Assembly (NCBI RefSeq): GCF_000208745.1
Contig: NC_030850.1
Location: 8,208,151 to 8,272,150 of the forward strand
Origin: Theobroma cacao
Lineage: Eukaryota; Streptophyta; Magnoliopsida; Malvales; Malvaceae
DNA: 64,000 nt
Direction of reading: 5' to 3'
In this document: positions 23,425 through 35,500 of the stretch, one piece after another
Position numbering within the stretch: position 1 is the first letter of the stretch
Layout of the letters: every line of letters begins with the position of its first letter
Made by a program: the position numbers and the translations under genes
Notes under the pieces: model-generated
Database searches by the model: none
What the model was told of the DNA's origin: nothing
The model's input: only the letters and a program-made list of their open reading frames with translations

Positions 23425-25879
23425 CGAGAAGTTGGTAGAGTCGGTTTGATGGACGAACAGTTATATATTTAATATTATTTTGGGCTTAGGCCTATTGGAT
23501 TGCGGCTTATTGATTCTTCCTAGTTTGTAGCCCGCCCGACTTCGCTTCTTGGGCTTCTCCTAAGTTCTCAAGCAAGCCTCATATTTGGACCTTTCCAGTA
23601 ATTTTGGTATTCTATGAGTTTACATTTGATATATTATTGGTATATAAATTTTATTTATTGTCATTTTATGAATTAATAAATTTAAAGATTTATAATCTTT
23701 AAAAATAAATAATCATAATTTTAAAAATATTTATTTTTAATAATTTTAAACTTTTGACACTTTGAGATTAAGTGATAGTGTATAAATGTTATACATCGAT
23801 AATACATCTAATATAAACCCTTCCTATAATTACTTTTTCAAATTATGATAAAATCAATTGATTTTCTTGTTTATTGATTGTGAATCAATGTCAAGTATAG
23901 AATTTAATTTTTTAGATATAAAAAAAATTAAAATTAAATATTTTAAAATTTTAATAAATATTTATATGAATTTAAAAGTTATACATAGTCCATGTAATCG
24001 TCTCAAATCGACACATGGAATTTACTTATATCCATATTTTAACCAATAAAAAATTTTAGCATTATGTATAAGGATAAGGTATTTGAATATTATTGTTCAT
24101 TAATTCTCAATTCTTATCATTTAAGTCTAAAGAAAAAGCTAAAAATAGAAATCAAATCTGTCCATAGCATGATCAGTAGTTGGCAGTTGGACATTCACTG
24201 AAATTATTGATGATTGGTATTTATTTATTATTTCTTTATGGCTTATGAGTTGGTAGATGGAAATACTAATTCTATTAATTTATTTAATAATTTCTTGTGG
24301 GTGTTAACTCAGTATGACTTTTCTATTTGAAATTGACATGCCTTCTTATTATATTGTTTTTTTATATACATATTTCCCAAAGACAAAAACCGTGACTGCA
24401 CCCTGTTGTTTTGCTTCTCAAAGTTTGCTTTATCCACAACAGTATCATATGGCATGTCATCCTTTAATCTGCATAGTGCAGAAGATATGAAGATCCAACA
24501 CAAGGAGGGAAAAGAAGCGGGGGCGGGTGCAATGCTTTTGTCTACATGCAGTGGCATAATGACAAGTAGCACTAAATGCCTTTGCCCCATTTTTGCTTTT
24601 ATCTCTCTGGCAGATTGCTGCTTGTGAGTATTACCTGACCAGTGTCCTTAGACCTTTACCACTATCTCTCCCTGAGTTAGATCCAATGTCCTTTTCTTTC
24701 ACAGAAGATCTCATCTTTGATCTTTTTAAGTGTACATTTGAATTATGTTAAAAAAGATAAGAAATGATGTTTGAGTTGACCTTCGTATAGTTAAGTGTCC
24801 AATGATCTTGCCAACAAAATTAGTTAGAAGGGTTAAAGCCAGTAACAAAAGCACTTAGTAGTGCACTTCAAATTGTGTGCGTACAGGCCGCACCAAGGGC
24901 TCCACTTTGTGCATGGAATTCCGGTGGTTATAATTGAGGTAAGTGGCTTGTTCGCGTCATGGGGTTGGTGTCGTACGGCTTGTCGTGGATCCTTGAGACA
25001 CCCTTGTCATCGGTTGAACAGGGTTAAAAAACAGACCCGGTAAGCTATGCCTGCCTTGGGGTTATTTTCTGAGTAAAATGTCTTAAACTGAGTAGGGTTT
25101 TTGTTTTAAATTACAAAATAAAGGTAACCACACCCTGGCATCGAAATGCTCACATGCATGAACTTATCTTCAATAAATGAGGCCAAAGATGATATTCGTC
25201 AGCCTGCAATTCTAAACAATTCAATGGATATATCATCAAGGGTTATGAAAAGTTCAATATCTTTTGTCTACTCTGAATGCTATGGTGATTAGCAGGTTTA
25301 AATTTTAGAAGGACAGAAGAGGAATAGTAATTGTAGATTCACGTGGAATACAGAGGACAAGTGTATGCCACTTTGCCAAACTTTGTCTGGTTTCGAATGA
25401 GGACAAAGCAAGCCTTATGCACACCAGTGATCACTATTAGTAGTGGAAGACCAAGATAGGGACTTAGTAAAAAAGAAGATTATTAAATCGATCATGTGTA
25501 CCTCTTTTCTTTCTGTAGTTCCTAACAACAAAAAGAATAGTGGTCTCTTGTTAATTTATCTTCCTCATTTCACCCCTTCTTTTTAAGCAAACGCTACTAG
25601 TGGTGGATGCAAAAAGGGAGAGGCGTCGGCAGTTGGGTTGGATTCTAGCGGGAAAAATAGGACCCTCATTCTCAACAAGATTCGTCGCTTGTTTTATAAT
25701 AGTGAAAGGTTGGTGGAGGGTGGCGCAGGACAAACTAGAGCAAAAACAAGCTCATCCCAATTCCAAACTTTTTATTTCTTTCCGTCTTGCCTAAAACAAA
25801 CCTCTAACTAGTTACTGGCTGGAGCCTGGAAGTACTCAAAGCCTTCTCTTTTGTTTGGGTAAGCTGGAGTTGACTACTG
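23425..25879. other. Divergent spacer between RCC1 and neprosin genes
   Basis: The left part holds the RCC1 promoter, then AT-rich DNA to about 24330. From about 24880 to 25070 the base composition is less AT-rich, but short frames there (for example 24861-25043) match no family I know. The frames near 25551-25794 are read on both strands of the same DNA and look fortuitous. The last few hundred bases should include the neprosin promoter. Confidence 0.55.
23461..23555 (-). promoter_or_regulatory. Promoter of the RCC1/RUG3-like gene: TATA and site II words
   Basis: On the minus strand a TATATAA box occupies 23467-23461. Two TGGGCT words (site II type, TGGGCY) lie at 23481-23486 and 23550-23555 on the plus strand. 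Site II elements are known to be enriched upstream of plant genes for mitochondrial and ribosomal components, which agrees with a mitochondrial role for the gene. Function here is inferred. Confidence 0.4.
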
Positions 25880-26833
25880 ATGACTATGGGGACGCAGGGT
25901 TTACTGAGTAGAGGGAAGAGGAGGCTCTTGATCTTGTTGTGCATCTTGGAGGTCTTCTTTATACAGATGACTTCCATTAGCGCTGGCAGAAGCAGCCCAT
26001 CCACCCAAAATCTGCAGGTTCAAACCCAGTTGAAGCTCTTGAACAAGCCCGCTGTCAAATCTATCAAGGTCAGAATTCTGGTTACTCCGATGTATATGTA
26101 TACTCTAAATCATACCTCTTTTGTTGAAGTAATTGAATTCAGTTGGTTGGAGGACTCCTCTTAATTTCTTCTATTGATCATTTGCTTTCTCTTCCATGCC
26201 ACTTCCTAGCTTGTGCCTGCCCTTAATTAGTATGACTAAATGGGTGTGAACTGCTAGCACAGTGTAATTTCAGGCATAAACTACATTACTAAATTATTCC
26301 TACTTGTTAATCCACTGCTTCATGTGCGTGCCTTGAACAGAGTCCAGACGGGGATATAATCGACTGCATCAAAATCACCCATCAACCAGCTTTTGATCAC
26401 CCTCTACTCCAAAACCACACAATTCAGGTGGATTGCTCTTCTTTTAGAACACCATATTGTCATATGAAGTTTACTTTCAAAGATTTCTTGCATAGTCTTC
26501 TAAAGGTGCTCTATTTCTGTTAATACAGATGACACCAAATTTTTACCCGGAAGGTGTTTTTGGTCAAAACAAGGTTTCTTCAAGGATGAAGAAAGGATCA
26601 AGGACCATTACCCAGATGTGGCACTTGAATGGAAGGTGCCCACAAGGTACTATTTCTGTAAGAAGAACGAAAGAAGATGATTTGTTAAGAGCAAGCTCTA
26701 TCAAAGCATTTGGTAGGAAGAAGCACAGAAGCGTCCCTCAACCAAGGTCTGCAGATCCTGACCTCATCAGTCAAAGTGGCCATCAGGTAGTATTATAACG
26801 CATACACCATTATAAGCATTTGATCAAATCCCA

Positions 26834-26865
<32 letters not shown>

Positions 26866-28317
26866 TTGAACTGGTAATCTTCAATTGATATGTGCACACA
26901 GAATTGAACTGGTAATCTTCAATTGATATGTGCTATATATGTTCTTTTTCCTCTCTGTTCTGGGGCCTCTAGCATGCAATAGCTTACGTGGATGGAGATA
27001 AGTACTATGGAGCTAAGGGAACCATGAACGTTTGGGAACCCAAAATACAGCAATCTAATGAATTCAGCCTGTCCCAAATCTGGATCTTGGGAGGTTCTTT
27101 TGGCGAAGATCTAAACAGCATTGAAGCAGGTTGGCAGGTAAGTAAAACAGCAGTTTCCTATTTTTTCTTGAATCACAAGCGGTCTCAGATCCAAATGTTT
27201 AACTCGTTCGCCTCTGTCTTGTGTCTAAATAAATAGGTCAGCCCAGATTTGTACGGAGATAACAACACTAGACTGTTCACTTATTGGACTGTGAGACTCC
27301 ATGTTACTATTCACGAATCCTTTAATGAAGTTTATTTACCCGCTGTCTGTTGTCTAACCCTGTTTTCTTTTGTCTTTCCTGGGCAATTACTAAAACAGAG
27401 TGATGCATACCAAGCCACTGGTTGCTATAACCTCCTCTGCTCGGGCTTCATTCAAATCAACAATGAAATAGCGATGGGTGCTAGCATCTACCCTCTTTCT
27501 AAATATCATGGTTCCCAATATGATATAAGTATACTTGTGTGGAAGGTAAGAAGTAAGAAGCAATTATACAATAAAAAGCGATTTCTTAATTGAAGTAACT
27601 TCCCAAAAAGAAGAACCTTCAAAAAGCAGTTGGAGGAAGTAAAAATGGAAAAAGGAAAACATATAAAACCCATTGAAAAACTTCATAATATGACAAAGAA
27701 ATGCTGAAAGTATGCAGACAGTTTGACAATAAATAAATGCTCATAAATTTGCTATTTATGACCTCCACTTCATTTGTAAGTAGTTTGTTTGACAAAATAG
27801 CATTACCCTATATAACGTACTACTTGTGTTCATAATTGATATTGCATCCATGCCTGATGTTTCCATGTCTTTATCCCCAACCAATTTTACCTCCAAAATG
27901 ATTTTAAATTTGTGCACAATTTGGTGAAAAATGCGGCAGGATCCGAAGGAAGGGAACTGGTGGATGCAATTTGGTAATGACTATGTGCTGGGTTATTGGC
28001 CAGGCTTCCTGTTTTCCTACCTGGCTGACAGTGCTTCCATGATTGAGTGGGGAGGAGAGGTTGTGAACTCAGAATCTGATGGACAGCATACTTCCACACA
28101 AATGGGTAGCGGCCATTTCCCCAAAGAAGGTTTTGGTAGAGCTAGTTACTTCAAGAATATTCAAATTGTTGATGGATCCAACAATCTCAGGGCTCCTAAA
28201 GGCCTTGCCACTTTCACTGAGCAATCCGACTGCTATGATGTACATATTGGAAAGGGTGGCAATTGGGGCAGCTACTTTTACTTTGGTGGTCCTGGTCGAA
28301 GCCCGAACTGCCCTTAA
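25880..28317 (+). CDS. Neprosin-family secreted peptidase (DUF239)
   Basis: Seven exons, 25880-26068, 26341-26427, 26529-26786, 26973-27137, 27237-27290, 27399-27545 and 27940-28317, all in phase 0, give 425 residues. A signal peptide is visible near residues 14-35 ([17 protein letters not shown]). The neprosin activation region follows ([20 protein letters not shown], then MTPNFYPEG). The catalytic Neprosin domain (PF03080) starts at about residue 179 with [21 protein letters not shown] and continues through [50 protein letters not shown] and [14 protein letters not shown] to a WGGEV motif. Neprosins are glutamic endopeptidases that cut after proline; candidate catalytic glutamates are in NEFSLSQ and WGGEV, an inference from family position. 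The C-terminus, [10 protein letters not shown], is a family hallmark. A second ATG two codons in is an equally good start. Most family members in dicots are uncharacterised and secreted. Confidence 0.9.
26833..26934. repeat. (CA)n microsatellite plus 38-bp tandem repeat
   Basis: A (CA)n run at about 26834-26862 is followed by two copies of a unit beginning GAATTGAACTGGTAATCTTC (26863-26900 and 26901-26934), with the CACACA tail included in the unit. It lies in the third intron of the neprosin gene and looks like slippage at the microsatellite edge. Confidence 0.85.
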
Positions 28318-29578
28318 TCATGAATGAAAAAGAATATTCATGAAGCCAAGTGCCTGCCCCCTAAGTTTAGAGTAGTAAACTTGTGAATCATGTTTTCACC
28401 CTCTAACTAGTAGCAATACAGGTTATGTCGCCCTACTAAGTCCCCCCCTAAAATTTGTTGTGAGACAGGGAGGTATTCCTACCTGCCATTCTTTGTTCGA
28501 ACATATGAGAGTATATGTTGAATTGTTGCTGGTTTTGTGCTTCCTTTTGGACGACTGTAAGAATGTGAACCAAGCCGAATTGTTCTGGAACAGCTCAAAA
28601 CTTTACCTTGTATGGAGCACGGCTAGAGTTTAATTGCACATTCAATCAAACAAACAAAGCTCAAGCCATCGTTTGAAAGCCCAAACTCATCAATGAAGTG
28701 AAGTGATCTGGCAGTGAATACAAGCTCAACACATCAATCACCATTCAACTTGGCTAAATTCATGAAATAGAATGACAAAATCTGACAGATTAAAAAAATA
28801 ATAATAAAGAAACTAAATCCAAACATCATTCTTGTAAAATTTTTAATAGATTTGATCCAAATCCAAATCTAACTTTAAAACTATTGCCACAAAATGCACT
28901 TTGAATCTTGAAATCTAAATCCAAAAGCTAGCCTGAATACAGGTTGCTGAAACAGATGAGATTAAAAAGTTTTTAACCAAGAGTTAACCCAGGAAAACGT
29001 GATCTCAACTTGAAAGGTAGCCAATAACTGGGTCTTTGTCTCAATCACTCAACACAGGAGCAATTGTTGATTCCTCATGAGATAATTCCTCATGACATAA
29101 ATTGTTGTTTCTGATTCTACATTAAATTGTTAATAATTTCAACAATTGTAAATAATTTCAACAATTGTACAGCAGATCATGCACTTAGACCTAATATCAG
29201 AAGCAGAAAAAAAACACCCTTATTCCACATCACTTGGTTTTCAACCCTCAACACCATCATGTCAGCACAGCGAATCTTTCAATGATAAAGGAAAATGGGT
29301 GAAACAAATGGCAGGTAAGAAGGTTTGGGGCTTAGGGGGGCAATGGCAAGATCAAACAAAATTTGTACAAATCTAAAAGAGAACTTTGAACGTCCAAAAC
29401 CAGAAATTGTTTTGTTCGTTAAAAGAAAACTGAGAATATCTTGAGCATTTAGGAATAAAAGACTACTAAAAATTATAACAAACTGGAGTTTTACCTGCAA
29501 GTCAATGGTCTCTAAAGCATTTACATGTAACCTAGCATCTGGAGGGAGACTTACTTGATTTCTAGTGATGGACACAAC
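28318..29578. other. Convergent spacer, neprosin and nucleotidyltransferase 3' ends
   Basis: The two flanking genes end towards each other, so this stretch should contain both 3' UTRs. It is AT-rich. Short frames at 29179-29376 and 29279-29575 overlap on opposite strands and resemble no protein. No RNA gene or element is seen. Confidence 0.6.
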
Positions 29579-32500
29579 CTACATCCTTGGTCTCCATGGT
29601 ACTGTGTGTTGCTGTTGCTGAGCATGTTGCGCATGAATTGGTCCAATATGTGGCATTGGAGCAGGTGTGTTCATAAAAAGTGACACATTTAGACCTAGAG
29701 AATTCAACAGGGGAACAAGAGGTGGTGCAATCCCTTGTGACACATTAAGACCTAGAGAATTCAACAGGGGAACAAGAGGTGGTGCAATCCCTTGAAAACT
29801 TGTAAAGTTTGGGGCAGAAGAAGGAAGCATGACTGGACCATGGCATCTCAAGCTATCTAAGCTATGAGAAAGAGGATTAAGATAAGGAACTTGTGCAGCA
29901 AAATGAGTGGTTAAATGACCCCTATTTTCACTAAAATTATTCCATTCTCTCCGACCACCTTCCATGAACTGCACTCCTACCATCCTGTCCGAAAGCTGTG
30001 GTCCTTTCGCTCGCTTTGCACCCTCTGATTTATCCAGATCTCCTGTAAAATGCCTCTTCTTTGTTTGATGAGTTCCATAATGAACAACAACCTCAGTTTT
30101 ACTTTGATTTTTTGCTCCTAGATTTTCTGTTAATTTCATCCTCTTTATTTGATTAGAATCATTGGGAACAGAAAGCTTAGTTGTACTTTTATCCAGATTT
30201 GAAGCAACACTATCCCCAACACTGCACAATGTATCTCCACCGAACAGAAGTTCTTTTAGCTTAGTTCCCTGCATCTGGCCATCTGAAAAAGCCTTAAGGT
30301 AGAGAAGTGAACGGCGGATGCAGCCACGTATTTTTCCAAATCCTTCTGTTCCAACTGCCCTAGCAACATTTTGAGATTGATCTGTGAAATCCTCAACCTG
30401 CCATAAATAAATAGTTATTATATATTTCAACAAATTTACAGAACTAACAGAACATCATATCCATAAAACAAAGTCAAAATAATAAAGACCTACACTCATA
30501 GAGCAAATCCGAGAACCCCAAGCTTTAGATATCCAAGATCCTTCACACAAGCTAACACAAAGCCCTTTCTGCCAAAGTTTTTCAACTGAAGCAAGCTGCG
30601 GCAGTGGCAAGAAATGCTAAATCCCTCACTATTCATTATGAGAAATGGAAAAATCTTGTGTCATGTGAAGGGCAAATGCCGTTATAATATCAGTGGCAGA
30701 CTAGAAAGCTTTTCCTTTCAATCCTGACTTGCAAATCTTCTAACTTACAATGGCCCTTACCTTAATCAATAGAGTACCATAAAGCTCAGCCAAGGATTCT
30801 GTATTCCTTTTACCATAGTTCAAGTAATTTTGGACAATTTTCATTACAGCTGCAGGATCACTTCCATCTGGAGCATTGCCAAGGCCAGTTAAAAATCAAA
30901 GCAACAAGAAAGTCAACAAATATAATTAACTTGCAATGTTATAGCTACATATAATGACAGAATAATGCATGTGGTAAAGGAAAATAAACTAAACGAGATG
31001 TCAGTAAACAGGTTAAATAGTAAGAGAATAAGTGTTGAAAATTATTCACAAGTGCAGCAACTAGTACAGGACAACATATATCTTTGGCAGTAGTGGAAAA
31101 AGATTCATCTCACCCTCCAGTATATACATGCAAGCACGCACAAATAATAATTGAGGTTATAAACAACTACATACTTAAATTGGAAAGGGTTTATAAGATA
31201 CTTCAGAATCTTATTCCAGTTGACCAAACAGCAAGCAGTGACTAGGACGCAAACACGAGTAACTATCGACTCATAGTACATAACAGCATATTGGCTAACT
31301 TACTGTTTGATAAACTGAAAAATCAAATACTGAATTAATAAATTTGAAAAATCTAAGTACTGAATTTATGATATAAAAGTTTTTTGGTATGCTACTATAA
31401 ATTAAATGTTGAATAGATTTTTTATTGAATTATTTTGTAAAAGAGAGATATGATTTTTTAAGTATTTTAAATTGATAAAAGTTGAAAAGGAAAAGCATAA
31501 ATGGTTAAAAGGAAAGAAATTAATATAATTAAATAACAAAATTTTCCTAAATAAAATTGATGAATACATTAAGTAGCTTTTAACTACTTAAGATTTTTCA
31601 TTGAAAATCTTCCATTAAGTGGTTTCTAAAAATGAATTATCAATGCATTGAAAAAATTAAATCATTGAAATTTTTAATTTTCAACGGTTTATCAAACACA
31701 CCACACCCAGGCTTCCACCATTCTCTTATTGCTTTGTAAAGCTTGCTTTTTTTCGGTGAGACTTTTTCTTTCTTTGACGTGATTAAGAGATGAATAATTC
31801 CAGCTTCGACCATTTCTCATAGCTAATTTAGTTGAGTTGACAAGTGAATTCTACTTGATATTCTATTCTACTTAGGCATTTTTTTTCAATAGTTCAAGAA
31901 CTTTTAACTATTTCCTGCATTCAAGTTCTTGTTATTCTAACGAATATGTTATCTCTTGATAACTTGGAGGCAACAGCTTAACCATAACAACTAAATAGCA
32001 TAGACATATCCATTACAACGAATTACCTATCTTTGTGCATGTCAAAAGGAGAGAATAGGGGGGGGAAGAAAGATTACTACAAAGCCAACTGAATGGACAA
32101 AAAACCAAATGTGCGAATGCTAATATATGCTAGGCCTGTATATATATCATATGATGTAACAGAATTAAACACCTAGTTTCATTGGGTTGATATAACAATT
32201 TTTTTCAAATCCACACTCCCAAAACACCAAAATCCTAACTGCTTAATAATGTTAAAAATCGCAATAAACCTTTCTGCACATGATCAAACAATATTATAGT
32301 CATATTATCCTGTTAGTTTCAGCGTACTCCTAATTCAAGAGTTTGAACTTTTACAGCCAGTTCACTCCCTGCTTTTATTGAAGAATAAGTTGAAACCAAT
32401 GTTACATCAAAAACAAGACAATAATGCAAAAATATGAGAGCCCAAAATTTGCCACTAGTAAAACAAGAACATAGAGGTTCCGACAATAAAAGATTGCAAA

Positions 32501-35500
32501 GTGTTTTTGACTAAACAAAATACTCTCTTCCAAAAGAGAAGGAAATTTTAGTCTATGATATGGATTATATACCGCACCTACAAGCTAAGAAGTAAGATAA
32601 TACTCATATATATAATTTGCCAGGCAATCACCTTTTAATAAAGCAGAAAATGGGGGTAATATAGGAGGATTCCGAGTCTGCAAGACCAAAAATTGATAAG
32701 GAAAAAGAAAAAAAAAAGAAATATATTAGAAAGAAATACAGTATCAAATTCTTATTTCTAGTTTTAACAAAAAAAAAAAAAAGCCAGGTGCAATATATAG
32801 CGCCTTGGCTTGAGGAGAGACATTATGGTCAAATATTGTTCCATTATGGGGAGCAAAAACTAAGAATTTGTCAAATAGTACCATGTTTGCCTAGTTATAT
32901 ACACTAACATCTACAGCATTTTGTTTTAGTTCCCAAGTTCTGCTTGAGATAAAACATCTGATTACATTCAAGTAAACTACGAATCTACCGATTTTGGTTT
33001 TGATTTGTTGTAATAAATTCTTTATTCTCATGACTGAGCCACCAATTTAGAAGCCAGAAGCACTAGGGAGCACATTGACCTCCCACCAAGAAACAAGGAA
33101 AATCCCACCAGTAGTGAGCAAGACAGGGTGCCGTCAAAAATGGAGGGTTTTGATTTCCCATTATTTACCAGTCACCCTCTTGTCTTTGCATTACTAACCG
33201 CTCATGATAAAAACTGAGTCTCACATGTCAAACATTCAACTTCAAACCAACCAGTCATATGTGCGAAGGCCCAACTTGGACACAAGACCATAACAAACTC
33301 AAACTTAAAATGTGGAATAACATCATTTCACTCAATTTCTGACATGCAGGCCCAATACTAACAACTAAAATAAATAGGTTCAACATGTGAACAATAAATA
33401 AAAGGTACAATATGACAGACAAGAAGCAAGGAAACAAGTAACCTGGGCTGGGTTACCATGTCAAGTATAAGGTCCCAGGTCTTTGAGTAGATATAGAGAA
33501 GGTAAGATGATATAGAACACTTTCTGTCTCTAAAAATTAACATCCACAATGAGAATAAAATGAGCCAAAACCAAGCTCATTTTGTTATAAAAGAAACTTT
33601 TAACACTTGCCACATACCCTTCCCCTCAGAAGTTATGAAAAAGGATTTGATGTATATGTGGATTCAAGAAACACAACTGTTAACACCTAGCTTGCCCTTT
33701 TGGGGTAAAATCATTGATAGCCATGCATTTAGCCTGTTGACACTTTAGATATGCAAAACTCGAAATGTTCCTTTGATCATTATATCATTGACAGTAAAAG
33801 ACTTAAAGTTCTATTATTTAATCTGATAGACAATTTTTGTTTACTAGGAAGACAACAGTGCATTGACAGCAAATCTGAAAAGGTTGAATACCTGCAAATG
33901 AAAAGCAACCAATGAAATTAATGATAAAGAGTTCAGAGTTCGTTCTTTGGAACTGTTAATATCATGTGCTTTGGCCCAAGCTTTCATCTGCACAAGGAAA
34001 AAGAATAAATTATAAATTTTCTGCCCACATGCTCTATGATGTGTTCAATAATTCCTCTATTTTACAAATCCTAGAGAAATAAATTTAATAGTTCAAGGGA
34101 AATGAACATTAAACTAACCCAGATGTTACTCAGACTCCACATGATCAATAATTTCAGAAGTGATTTTTCAGAAAATCTTTTCACCCAAAGCCACATCTCA
34201 CTTCTCATAATGCTACCATGTACAAATAGCATCATACATTACATTTATCTTTTGAAACTTCAAATGGGAAAATTGCCCATGGCATTATGTCTACATATCA
34301 AATGCCAAAAGACAATCTTCTTTTCACTATTTTACCCATTTTTAATGCTCCATTACGAAAAATTATGTTGTTCTTCCACACTAATACGAAAGTTTATAGT
34401 CACAACAAAGCGTTTATTTAAATGTGCCCCACACTATGTAACTAGGAATTCTAATAAGCTTCAACAAACTACATAAATTTTAAGGAAACAGCAACATTCC
34501 TGTTTTAATTTTCACTCATATTCCAAAATAGTTGCCAGTTATTCAATTTTAGCAGTTTCAATCCTGTAATTTGAATTAGCAATTAAATGCTACCCTGTCA
34601 TCAGTCATTGTTAACAAATAGACAATTCTTCGTGCATCATTAAGACTCATAGTGTGCACATACAGTTTTAATTTAACAGAATAAATAATCCCTTTTTCTC
34701 ACCCAGTTCTTGTTCAAATATTTAGTCACTTTCTTATTAATAATCACAAATGGCCAGACATGATATGAGATGTATCCTTTCATGCTCGTTTTGATCTCAC
34801 TTCAGCTTGATATCAACGATTAACATTGAGAGATTAAAAACAGTTCACATGATCCTTTACATTGAAAAAAGGGGTCAACAGGATTAGAGAGGAGAAAAGT
34901 AGTCCTATTGCAGTCACTATATTTGAAGTTATAGCTACAACTTGAAAGTACTTAGATTTTCTAACTATTGGGTGCATATTAGCAGTTTCTTAATTTAACA
35001 CAGCGTGTTTGGAACTTGGAAGTTTTATACTATTTAGAGGATGGCCTATGTTTGGCCTAGTCAAAAAGTTGAAATCTGATCATATAACCTGAAACAAGAA
35101 GCTTGATGTGGTTCGAAGGCTAATAATAAATTAATCAGGCAAAGAAGCTTGATGTGGTTCAACAGCTAATAGAAGATTCCTTTTCCAGCAATGACTAACC
35201 TTGTCATTAAAGGGAAAGATTGTATCAAAAACATAGCAAGCTTACTAGTACCAAGAGTTTCCTAAGGAAAAAGGCAGGAATCAGAAGGATTCAAGAAGGA
35301 AACAACAATAATTAATTTTTCCCTCATTCATTTAAAGCTAGAAGAGCCAGAGTAAAATTGTCATCCTATATGAGAACCAACAAATCAAAGTAGCAGAAGA
35401 GAAATTCCTTAGAGAAATAGATGTTGAGTTTTATAGAAAACTTCTCCACCCAGATAAGCTACTAAGGCATGGTACACTGCAAAGTCATTGGTAAATGCAA

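Noticed and set aside
24309..24627. Overlapping frames on opposite strands in the RCC1-neprosin spacer
   Set aside because: Neither shows a domain, splice support or codon pattern, and each is explained by low stop density of the same stretch.
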